A stretch of 64,000 bases of DNA from the NCBI RefSeq assembly GCF_026213295.1, contig NC_079423.1, positions 19,552,477-19,616,476 on the forward strand, given 5' to 3'. The DNA is from Gadus chalcogrammus (Eukaryota; Chordata; Actinopteri; Gadiformes; Gadidae). Position numbers and translations under genes: made by a program. Below the pieces are notes generated by a model that was not told the origin of the DNA, searched no databases, and saw only the letters and a program-made list of their open reading frames with translations. Position 1 is the first letter of the stretch. Each line of letters opens with the position of its first letter. Positions 10,030 through 17,367 of this stretch are shown in pieces.

Positions 10030-10041
10030 TGGCGTTGTCGG
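10030..10041 (+). other. Primer-site-like 12-mer inside the E2 LTR
   Basis: TGGCGTTGTCGG lies 27 bp before the LTR end and repeats the first part of the primer-binding site, with one mismatch to the E2 site at 10071 and exact identity to the E1 site at 17349. It is present in both E2 LTRs (16436-16447) and in the E1 LTR (17269-17280). Confidence 0.7.
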
Positions 10042-10070
10042 TTAGCTTGTTTTTCCCCTAATGCCACATT

Positions 10071-10089
10071 TGGCGTCGTCGGCAGGATC
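10071..10089 (+). other. Primer-binding site of E2 (tRNA-Ser-like)
   Basis: TGGCGTCGTCGGCAGGATC begins two bases after the LTR terminal CA, as usual for LTR retroelements. From memory, the 3' end of vertebrate tRNA-Ser(AGA) is complementary to TGGCGTAGTCGGCAGGATT, so the match is close with a difference at the seventh base. The PBS call is firm; the tRNA identity is moderate. Confidence 0.82.
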
Positions 10090-10320
10090 GACTTTCTAAA
10101 AACACCAGAGGCGTATGTTCCGATATTTATAGGTTGTACTTTACTTTTTTTTTTTTTTTTCTCCCTTCACTTCAGGCATTTAAATTGGCCTTTCTCTCTG
10201 TCTGCGTGAGTGTATGTTGGCAAAAACAGCAGTTGTCTTGACCGTCGTAGCAGTTGGCTGCTGTGCTCCTTTTACAGTGGACCAAAAACCTCGCTGGCAC
10301 AGGTAAATCATAGTTTAGCC
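10090..10320 (+). other. Untranslated leader of E2
   Basis: 231 bp between the primer site and the gag ATG. It contains a long T-run (about 10146-10160) followed by a pyrimidine-rich stretch. The gag frame happens to be open back to 10210, but that stretch has no ATG, so it is not counted as coding. Packaging signals may lie here but none can be recognised by eye. Confidence 0.6.
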
Positions 10321-11355
10321 ATGAATATAGAAGAGCTACAAGAGCTGAGGGAATTGGTGGCACAGCTTAAAGCAGATAATGAGAGATTGAACCTAAGACC
10401 GAATCCAGCACCTTCGGGCGATGCCTTACTTGCTGAGCCTGGGGCCTCTGTGGCAGAGAGATTGGTGTTCGTCCCCCGTGATAGAAAGTGTCCCATGTTT
10501 AAAGGAAAGTCAGGGATTAAGGTAAATGAATGGATTGAAGAGGCAGAGGCATGCATGCGGGCACGTCACCTTTCTGTGAATGATCAAGCTTTCTTTCAGT
10601 TTGATCAGTTAGAAGGGGAGGCCAGAGAGGAGATAAAGTATCGCCCGAGCACCGATAGAAATGATCCCAAAAAGATCAAAAGTATTCTCCGGGAATTGTA
10701 CGGATGCTCTCAGTCTTATGTAGCCCTGCAAGAGGCTTTCTTTTCGAGGAAGCAGCAGGATGGTGAAACCTTGTTGGAGTTCTCTTTGGCTTTGATGAGT
10801 ATTATGAATAGAGTAAAGCATCGTGCACCCGATGGTTTGGTGAATGCTGAGGTTTTGTTACGCGATCAATTCTCTGAGCATGTTATCGATGGTGCTTTGC
10901 GGAGGGAACTTAAGCAGCTTATAAGACGCCAGCCAACCATGACTATGCTAGAGCTCAGAGCAGAGGCTATTAGGTGGGAGCACGAGGGCATGCCGGGTGG
11001 CGCGAGGGGTCGCAGTCAGTCTGTTCCATCCATACATGGTGTCCAGTATGCAGTGCATGGTGGTCATATGCCCGTTTCTAGCAGCTCCACAGAGGGGTCT
11101 GAACTATCAGAGCTAAAGGACATGTTGAGACGTCAACAAGAGCAGCTTAATCAACTGTCCCAGAGTGTTGCCACGTTACAGCGCCCTTATCAAAGGCCTC
11201 GTGGCAACCCCATTATATGCAGGCGGTGCCAACAGCCTGGCCATTTTGCCCAAGATTGTGACGGGCCAAGGGTTCCTCCTCATGCCCAGGCCTTCTCGGC
11301 AAACCACCCTAGGAGCAATGGACAGTTTTCACCTCGTCCGTCGGTGGGAAACTAG
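10321..11355 (+). CDS. E2 Gag polyprotein
   Basis: 344 codons from the ATG at 10321 (context GCCATGA, a fair initiation site) to TAG 11353-11355. The N-terminus (residues ~3-24) is a charged leucine-rich helix. Residues ~45-220 form a capsid-like region with FVPRDRKCPMFKG, EWIEEAEA and ELKQLIRRQ, resembling vertebrate PNMA-family proteins. Residues ~260-286 are a second glutamine-rich coiled coil, and residues 300-313 are a CX2CX4HX4C zinc knuckle for RNA binding. Gag would assemble the cytoplasmic particle around element RNA. The frame is intact, unlike E1. The stop codon directly follows a slippery heptamer, so a minority of ribosomes should continue into pol. Confidence 0.93.
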   Translation: MNIEELQELRELVAQLKADNERLNLRPNPAPSGDALLAEPGASVAERLVFVPRDRKCPMFKGKSGIKVNEWIEEAEACMRARHLSVNDQAFFQFDQLEGEAREEIKYRPSTDRNDPKKIKSILRELYGCSQSYVALQEAFFSRKQQDGETLLEFSLALMSIMNRVKHRAPDGLVNAEVLLRDQFSEHVIDGALRRELKQLIRRQPTMTMLELRAEAIRWEHEGMPGGARGRSQSVPSIHGVQYAVHGGHMPVSSSSTEGSELSELKDMLRRQQEQLNQLSQSVATLQRPYQRPRGNPIICRRCQQPGHFAQDCDGPRVPPHAQAFSANHPRSNGQFSPRPSVGN

Positions 11356-11404
11356 CACCCACCGAACTGCAGAGCCAAAGTTCTGGTGGGGGGTTGCCTG
11401 GCTC
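11346..11404 (+). promoter_or_regulatory. -1 ribosomal frameshift signal with H-type pseudoknot (gag-pol)
   Basis: Slippery heptamer G GGA AAC (11346-11352), in the gag frame, is followed immediately by the TAG stop. After a 5-nt spacer, CCCACC (11358-11363) pairs with GGTGGG (11385-11390) and GAACT (11364-11368) pairs with AGTTC (11379-11383), with one bulged T (11384). Loop bases GAGCCA (11372-11377) pair with TGGCTC (11399-11404), making an H-type pseudoknot with an 8-nt connector (11391-11398). Shifting back one base enters the open pol frame. The same heptamer is reported for the gag-derived mammalian genes PEG10 and PNMA3. Recoding efficiency is untested. Confidence 0.9.
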
Positions 11405-14400
11405 GAGTAACGTGTCCGTCGGATCTAGCTTAATCTCATCATGTCCCCATTTAGATGTACTCATTGGTGGGGTCCCGGTACCATGCCTAATAGACACCGG
11501 GTCAATGGTGTCTACCGTCACCGAGACCTTCTTTTTGAATCACTTTGAACCCTGGGGCTCTGACCGTCTGCGCTCTTGTCAATGGCTACAGCTCCGGGCA
11601 GCCAATGGGCTGAGCATACCCTACGTCGGCTATTTAGAACTGGATGTTGAGCTTTGTGGAAAGTCCATAGCACAGTGCGGTGTTCTGGTTGTGAGAGACC
11701 CACCTGGGGGGATTGGCCTCCAGGCACCTGGTGTGCTCGGCATGAACATTTTGAATAAATGCTACCATGAGCTTTTTGGGCAGCATGGTCTGGCCCTCTT
11801 CGGACTGCCCTCTGTCTCTCAGGCTCATGGTGCTGTTGCTGAGGCTCTACAGCGGTGTCATTTTGCAGAAACTCACCCCATAAGGCCAGGGAGGGTCAAA
11901 GTCCGTGGAGGCCGAGCCCATCGTATCCCGGGTGGCACTATGGTTATGGTAGCTGCTACATGTTCAGCACAGTTTTCCGACACCTCGGTATTGTTTGAGC
12001 CCACGGACAGAGGACTTCCTGCGGGCTTGTTGGCCTCGCCATCTCTGATCCGGGTGAGCCGTAGTACTAGCTACATACCGATAGTTAATGTGGGCACGGA
12101 AGATGTGTTACTGTATCCTCGCACCGATTTGGGAAGTTTGTGTTGTGTGCAAGTGGTGAGTTTGCCCGCAAGTGTCACCGAGGTCAACACTGTGATGGCC
12201 ACTGTTGCCTCCCAGATGGTTACATCATCAGTACCATCCCAGATTGAGGAAATTGACCTCTCTGTCTTGGAGGCTTCAGACCAGGAAAGGGTCCGGAATT
12301 TGCTACGGCGGTTCAGCGGAATCTTTGCCTCCCATGATGGGGACCTGGGTTGTACTAACCTCCTCTCTCATCAGATTCCACTAGTCGATGAGGCGCCAGT
12401 TCGACAACGATACAGGCGTATCCCCCCATCGGAATATGAGATGGCTAAGGCTCATATCAATTTATTGATGGAGGCACAAGTTATCACTGAGAGTTGTAGC
12501 CCATATGCGTCCCCTATAGTGTTGGCCCGAAAGAAGGATGGTAGTCTCCGCATGTGTGTTGACTACCGCCAACTAAACGCGAAGACACGCAAAGACGCTT
12601 TCCCTCTTCCTCGCATCGAGGAGTCCCTCGATGCATTGACAGGAGCCCACTGGTTCTCTACTATGGACCTAGCCAGCGGGTATCACCAGGTCCCTGTTGC
12701 GGTGGGTGATCGTGCCACTGCCAAGACGGCCTTCTGTACACCTTTCGGCCTTTTCGAATGGCAGCGAATGCCATTCGGCCTTTGTAACGCGCCAGCAACC
12801 TTTCAAAGGTTGATGGAAAGGATTTTTGGGGACCAGCAATGTCAAACCTTGTTGTTGTACTTGGATGACATTGTGGTCTTTTCTACTTCTGTTTCCCAAC
12901 ACCTGGAACGTTTGGAACTTGTTCTGGGGCGTTTGCAGCATGAGGGCCTTAAGGCCAAGTTGAGCAAATGTGCATTTTTCAAACAGGAGGTTGGCTACCT
13001 CGGTCACGTCATTTCGAGTCAGGGGGTGGCGACAGACCCTAAAAAGATTGAGGCAGTGGCTAGTTGGCGTTGCCCTAGCACCGTCTCGGAGGTGCGTTCT
13101 TTCTTGGGGTTCGCCAGCTACTACCGCCGGTTTGTGGAGGGTTTTGCCAAGGCGGCGGCCCCCCTCCACAAGCTGGTGGCGGCGCTGGGTGGCACTAAAT
13201 CAAAGCGAGGCCCGGGCCAAAGTTTGCTGTCCCATTGGTCTGAAGAGTGCCAGCAAAGCTTTGATGCCCTAAAGAGAAAGCTGACCACGGCCCCTGTCCT
13301 TGCCTACGCCGATTTCAGCTTGCCATTTATCTTAGAAGTGGATGCGAGTTACAGCGGATTAGGGGCTGTTCTATCTCAGGAACAGGGGGGGAAGGTGCGC
13401 CCTATAGCTTATGCCAGCCGTGGTCTTAGGCCCACTGAGCGCAACATGTCCAACTACAGTTCTATGAAGTTGGAGTTCGTCGCGCTCAAGTGGGCCCTCA
13501 CCGAAAAGTTTAGGGAGTACCTGTTGGGGCAGCGCTGTATTATCTTTACGGACAACAATCCCCTAAGTCACCTGTCTACTGCAAAACTAGGAGCATTAGA
13601 GCAGCGCTGGGTTGCCCAGATGGCTCCATTCGACTACGAGATCAAATATCGCTCCGGCAGACAGAACCGCAATGCGGATGCTCTGTCGAGGCAGAACCCC
13701 TCGGACCATCCTGTTTTGGCGGATTTGGCCCTGGGCATGACCCTTCCAACTGCCTTACAGCAAGTTGAGCAGGCACAGCCAGTAACGCAGGTGGTTCAAG
13801 CGGTGGCTACGGCGTTCCCTGATAACAAAACCTCCCATTTGCACTCTAGTCAGGAACAAGATCCTGTCTTCCAGGAGGTTGTGCCACATTGGAGGCGAGG
13901 TGTTAAACCTGGGCCTGCTGAGAGACAGCGAATGTCCAAGTCGGCATTGGTTCTCTTACGCCAGTGGGACCGACTAGTGGAAAGGGAAGGTGCCATATAC
14001 CGTAGGGTGTTTCGTTCAGACGGAGCAGAGGAATATTTCCAACTGTTGCTTCCTGCTAAGTTGAAGTCTGATGTTCTGACCCAGCTACATCAGGAGCATG
14101 GCCACCAGGGGGTGGAGCGCACCTTGGACTTGGCCCGCAAACGGTGCTATTGGCCCGGGATGTCCTCCGATGTGGCTCGTTGGTGCCTTGAGTGCGAGCG
14201 ATGTCAAACTGCAAAAGACACTAAACCCCCAGCACGTAGCTTCATGGGGCATTTGTTGGCCTCAAGGCCAAATGAGGTACTTGCTGTGGATTTCACGTCA
14301 CTGGAACCGTCTCGGTCGGGTGTGGAAAATGTTCTAGTCATGACTGACGTGTTCAGTAAGTTTTCGCTGGCCATCCCAACCCAGGACCAGCGTGCCTCCA

Positions 14401-15716
14401 CCGTGGCAAGAGTGCTTGTCCATGAGTGGTTTTACAAGTTCGGTGTCCCTGCTCGCATCCATTCCGACCAAGGTCGTTGTTTTGAGGCAATTCTCATCCA
14501 ACAACTTTGCCAGCTCTATGGTGTGGAGAAATCACGCACCACGCCCTACCATCCTGCCGGTAATGGCCAGTGTGAGCGGTTTAACCGCACCCTACATAAC
14601 CTCCTCCGTACTCTGCCAGCATCTCGAAAAAGAGATTGGGTTGCGTGCCTCCCACAGCTGCTCTTCTGTTATACCCCGCATTCAGCAACCGGTGAGTCCC
14701 CTCACTTCCTGTTGTTCGGCCAGGAGCCACGCCTACCGCTTGACTTTTTGCTGGGAACAGTACCCGACCCTGTAGCCGGGACGGTGCATGATTGGATTGA
14801 CGAACACCAAGCCAGGCTGCAAGTCGCCTTTCAGGGGGCTGAAGGCCGGCTTCGAGCTGCAGCCGGTAAACGGAAAGAGGCCCATGACCGTCAGGTTAAA
14901 GATCTACCACTGGGGGAGGGTGAGTTGGTCTACCTCCGTAACCTCAGTAGGAGGGGCTGCCACAAAATTCAGGACCTGTGGAGCCCAGTGGTATACGAGG
15001 TTATCAAAGCCCCCCCAGTAAACGGGGCGGTGTACACTATTGCTCCAGTGACTGATCGGAGCAAAGTCCGACAGGTACATCGTGGTCTCATTAAAGCCCG
15101 GCTAGGGAGCGATGCACCGGTAGGCCCGCCTTACACAAGTCCGCCAGTCGTTGAGACTGTTGTCGTGACGGAGGACGACATGGATGTTGATCTGGCGTTC
15201 TTGCCCCCGACGTCACTGCTACATCCAGTAGCGACGCCTGTTGTTGCCCTTGCTTGTCCGGGCCCCCAGGTGTTGCCTGCTGACCCCCCAACATCATCGG
15301 CTGGACCAAGATCTACTGTGGTAAACACCAGTATCCCAGCCAGCCCCTCCCCTAGTCTAGACACTCAAACTAGTACTAGCGGAGTGGTTCATACTGACGG
15401 TACACCCGTAGTACGGGTGGTAGAGAGTCTGGATCAGGTAGAGGTCAGTATGCCAGTGGTCCCAGAGTCGAGCATTGGTGGAGTGGCTCTACGCCGGACA
15501 TGTAGAACCATGGCAGGCCAACATTCTAACATTCACCATTTACCTCAGACAGCCGGCCAGATGGGGGTGTGCCCCAGTGGCCCTGTGTCGAGTCCAGTTG
15601 GTGCTGCTCTTCAAACCCAGGGTTCGAATGGGGCTGCCAACCGGCCTATCGTCGGGACGCCGACTGAAAATGTGGGGGTAGATTGTGGTGAGACGCAGGG
15701 GCAGAGCCCTTTGTAA
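11352..15716 (+). CDS. E2 Pol polyprotein (protease, RT, RNase H, integrase), expressed by -1 frameshift
   Basis: 1454 codons in the -1 frame relative to gag, with no ATG near the beginning, so it is inferred to be made as a Gag-Pol fusion. Counting from 11352: retropepsin DTG at residue 48; RT with VDYRQLN and YLDD at 503; RNase H with Asp 664, Glu 708, Asp 734 and Asp 776; integrase zinc region His 913/His 918/Cys 948/Cys 951 and catalytic Asp 980, Asp 1039, Glu 1075 (DD35E). The integrase C-terminal domain lies around 1200-1240, followed by a serine/proline-rich tail. RT before integrase places it in the Ty3/gypsy group. Oddities: two codons present in the E1 YNTTPH motif are missing near 14672, and the frame runs 33 bp into the 3' LTR before TAA 15714-15716. 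Confidence 0.94.
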   Translation, partial: LAPTELQSQSSGGGLPGSSNVSVGSSLISSCPHLDVLIGGVPVPCLIDTGSMVSTVTETFFLNHFEPWGSDRLRSCQWLQLRAANGLSIPYVGYLELDVELCGKSIAQCGVLVVRDPPGGIGLQAPGVLGMNILNKCYHELFGQHGLALFGLPSVSQAHGAVAEALQRCHFAETHPIRPGRVKVRGGRAHRIPGGTMVMVAATCSAQFSDTSVLFEPTDRGLPAGLLASPSLIRVSRSTSYIPIVNVGTEDVLLYPRTDLGSLCCVQVVSLPASVTEVNTVMATVASQMVTSSVPSQIEEIDLSVLEASDQERVRNLLRRFSGIFASHDGDLGCTNLLSHQIPLVDEAPVRQRYRRIPPSEYEMAKAHINLLMEAQVITESCSPYASPIVLARKKDGSLRMCVDYRQLNAKTRKDAFPLPRIEESLDALTGAHWFSTMDLASGYHQVPVAVGDRATAKTAFCTPFGLFEWQRMPFGLCNAPATFQRLMERIFGDQQCQTLLLYLDDIVVFSTSVSQHLERLELVLGRLQHEGLKAKLSKCAFFKQEVGYLGHVISSQGVATDPKKIEAVASWRCPSTVSEVRSFLGFASYYRRFVEGFAKAAAPLHKLVAALGGTKSKRGPGQSLLSHWSEECQQSFDALKRKLTTAPVLAYADFSLPFILEVDASYSGLGAVLSQEQGGKVRPIAYASRGLRPTERNMSNYSSMKLEFVALKWALTEKFREYLLGQRCIIFTDNNPLSHLSTAKLGALEQRWVAQMAPFDYEIKYRSGRQNRNADALSRQNPSDHPVLADLALGMTLPTALQQVEQAQPVTQVVQAVATAFPDNKTSHLHSSQEQDPVFQEVVPHWRRGVKPGPAERQRMSKSALVLLRQWDRLVEREGAIYRRVFRSDGAEEYFQLLLPAKLKSDVLTQLHQEHGHQGVERTLDLARKRCYWPGMSSDVARWCLECERCQTAKDTKPPARSFMGHLLASRPNEVLAVDFTSLEPSRSGVENVLVMTDVFSKFSLAIPTQDQRASTVARVLVHEWFYKFGVPARIHSDQGRCFEAILIQQLCQLYGVEKSRTTPYHPAGNGQCERFNRTLHNLLRTLPASRKRDWVACLPQLLFCYTPHSATGESPHFLLFGQEPRLPLDFLLGTVPDPVAGTVHDWIDEHQARLQVAFQGAEGRLRAAAGKRKEAHDRQVKDLPLGEGELVYLRNLSRRGCHKIQDLWSPVVYEVIKAPPVNGAVYTIAPVTDRSKVRQVHRGLIKARLGSDAPVGPPYTSPPVVETVVVTEDDMDVDLAFLPPTSLLHPVATPVVALACPGPQVLPADPPTSSAGPRSTVVNTSIPASPSPSLDTQTSTSGVVHTDGTPVVRVVESLDQVEVSMPVVPESSIGGVALRRTCRTMAGQHSNIHHLPQTAGQMGVCPSGPVSSPVGAALQTQGSNGAANRPIVGTPTENVGVDCGETQGQSPL
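15668..15683 (+). other. Polypurine tract of E2
   Basis: A purine-rich tract with GGGGG directly before the TGTGG of the 3' LTR. It primes plus-strand DNA synthesis in this class of element. It also encodes part of the pol C-terminus because the pol frame stays open through it. Confidence 0.75.
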
Positions 15717-16474
15717 TGATCAGGGCCGTCACAGCCAATGGCTTGCGTCTCCACCTTATTTATTCTGAGGTAGCTTTTTGTGTCGGGAGGTGCCACAATT
15801 TGTCTCCTCGTTATTTCCTGCTACGCCCCTCCAGGCCACTTGCTACCGGTATGTACGCGTGCTTTCCCTATGGACGCTCTGGCTGATTTGTTTGGCATGG
15901 TGATTTACTTTTTCACACTGGTCGCTTTGCAGCGCTTGTGCCTGTTGCTTGCTGGTGCCTGCTGGTGCCCTGCCTTGGTTGGTGATGCGTGCAGGTTGTT
16001 GATCGCGTAACAGTCTCGGTGTGGAGTGCCCACCGCAGGGAGGCAACTAGATCCTTTAGGTGGTGGTGCCCCCTTCCCGAGTGTGGTTTCACGTGTGTCC
16101 TCTTGGAATTTATCATTTATCATTTTGATCCTGTGTTGCTGTGTGTATGTGCGAGCACGAGTGACTGGTTGGTGTTTATGTGTCCCCCCCCCTCCGTCTC
16201 CTGGTATCTTGCCCCCTGCTGGTAAGCCTCAGCCCTAACCATCCTGTCTATCCCCTACATACCAATTGATTTCATTTATCCTGTTTTTTTTACATGTGGA
16301 ACACGCATGTTTTAGTTAATAAAAACAACCTATTTTTGGAACTTCGTCTCTGGTGCCGTCAGTCAAACGAACGTGTGTGCTATATAATTGTTTGGATTTA
16401 ATTGATTAGTATATCCCTGGGTGCAATCCCTAGGGTGGCGTTGTCGGTTAGCTTGTTTTTCCCCTAATGCCACA
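15684..16474 (+). repeat. 3' LTR of E2 (791 bp)
   Basis: Identical layout to the 5' LTR except that 844 bp are absent at 16025/16026, where the flanks share a GA dinucleotide. Two substitutions relative to the 5' LTR were counted. It contains AATAAA at 16318-16323 and the primer-site-like 12-mer at 16436-16447. A 76-codon open frame here is shared by both LTRs and has no recognisable protein features. Confidence 0.94.
16318..16323 (+). terminator. Polyadenylation signal of E2 (3' LTR)
   Basis: AATAAA in an A-rich context about 150 bp before the LTR end; it should direct 3' end formation of the element RNA. Confidence 0.65.
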
Positions 16475-16906
16475 TGTGTATGCCAGTGTTTGGTCGTAAA
16501 CAGGTATGTGTTAGCATAGCAAACAACTGTAGCATTTCTGTTTTATGTAGCCACACTAACATCATGTTTGGTCGTAAACAGGACCAACTGCAATCAGCTC
16601 ATTGGGGCTGCTGCTGCTTTGCCAGGCTGATCTTGCCTTTCCACGCTACTCTGCTTCGCTGCTGCATTGCTGGCTGATATTGCCTTTCCACGCTACTCCG
16701 CTTCACTGCTGCTGCACGCCGTGTTGTTTACTTCACGTGCTTTGCTCCGGCTGGCACCGCGTGCCTACTGCCGCCTGTCGCTGCGGCGCACCCCCCCCGA
16801 GGTAGTTCTACCAAGGGTGTTCATCCAGTGTGCCTTTTAACCGGGGTTTCCCCCCATCCGTGTGTGCATGAGTGTTGATGTGTGTTCTAATTATTTGAAT
16901 GATTTG

Positions 16907-17100
16907 TTTTCTTTTGGTTTGATTACTTATCTAGTTCTGCGTTTATCTCAACTATTTTGTGTGTATTGTTTTTCTTTTGGTTTGATTACTTATTTAGTTC
17001 TGCGTTTATCTCAACTATTTTGTGTGTATTGTTTGTTTTCTTTTGATTTGATTACTTATTTAGTTTTGCGTTTATCTCAACTATTTTGTGTGTATTGTTT
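16907..17100 (+). repeat. Threefold 63-66 bp tandem repeat in the E1 LTR
   Basis: The motif GATTACTTAT recurs at 16921, 16984 and 17050, within units that read TTTATCTCAACTATTTTGTG. The left LTR breakpoint lies at the end of the first unit, so the array may have promoted that deletion. Confidence 0.85.
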
Positions 17101-17155
17101 GTTTTCGTTTGGTTGCATGGTGAAGATTTTGCATTGAAAAGGAAAGAAGTTATTT

Positions 17156-17161
17156 AATAAA
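17156..17161 (+). terminator. Polyadenylation signal in the E1 LTR
   Basis: AATAAA in an A/T-rich context, 190 bp before the LTR end. Confidence 0.65.
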
Positions 17162-17348
17162 TTGTATTTTTCTATAACATTTGAACTACGTCTCATGCCT
17201 TCTAAACGAGTGGACTTACCTGTGTGCTTTGCACTTTACATCAATTCCCTGAGGTGAAATTCCCAGGGTGGCGTTGTCGGTTCCTTTTTCTTATTTCTTA
17301 GTTAGATCTTTTAGTTTATTTTCCTTTCGCCCACCACCTTGCCACACT

Positions 17349-17367
17349 TGGCGTTGTCGGCAGGATC
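17349..17367 (+). other. Primer-binding site following the E1 right LTR
   Basis: TGGCGTTGTCGGCAGGATC starts two bases after the LTR terminal CA, exactly as expected downstream of a 5' LTR. Here it follows what is otherwise the 3' LTR. 17368-17394 is a leader stub that ends abruptly at satellite. This shows that another element copy once followed, or that the block derives from a circular or tandem form. Confidence 0.8.

Larger units (their letters stand above)
8434..10068 (+). repeat. 5' LTR of E2 (1635 bp)
   Basis: From TGTGGTGAGACG to CACA. It matches the 3' LTR without net indels over 8434-8775 and 9620-10068. Only two substitutions were seen (9706 C/A and 10024 A/C). Bases 8776-9619 have no counterpart in the 3' LTR. 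A CCAAT motif (8485-8489) and an AT-rich TTATTTATT (8507-8514) are weak candidates for promoter elements. Small open frames inside are not supported as genes. Confidence 0.93.
8434..16474 (+). mobile_element. Inner Ty3/gypsy-type LTR retrotransposon E2, nearly intact, nested in E1
   Basis: A full-length element: 5' LTR 8434-10068, 2-nt spacer, primer site at 10071, gag 10321-11355, -1 frameshift signal, pol through 15716, polypurine tract, 3' LTR 15684-16474. Both LTRs start TGTGG and end CACA. TGTG flanks both sides (8430-8433 and 16475-16478), consistent with a 4-bp target duplication, though the GT-rich target makes the exact length ambiguous. Gag and Pol frames are open. Defects are an 844-bp difference between the LTRs and a two-codon loss in integrase relative to E1. 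It is the same family as E1 but clearly diverged. Confidence 0.94.
16475..17346 (+). repeat. Right LTR of E1, second part
   Basis: Resumes the GT repeat, then continues to the terminal CACA at 17346. Two copies of TTTGGTCGTAAACAGG (near 16489 and 16567) occur. 16627-16961 matches the left LTR fragment at 2393. U5 carries CCCTGAGG...CCCAGGG followed by the primer-site-like 12-mer at 17269-17280, an arrangement shared with E2. Confidence 0.87.

Noticed and set aside
10210..10320. N-terminal extension of E2 Gag
   Set aside because: The frame is open but begins with GTG and has no ATG; E1 Gag also starts at the position corresponding to the 10321 ATG.
15618..15632. GGTTCGAAT resembles a tRNA T-loop or Pol III B box
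   Set aside because: It lies inside the E2 pol C-terminal coding tail, with no cloverleaf, acceptor stem or A box around it.
16862..17137. 91-codon hydrophobic open frame in the E1 LTR
   Set aside because: It is produced by the threefold 63-66 bp T-rich repeat; the apparent hydrophobic segments reflect base composition.
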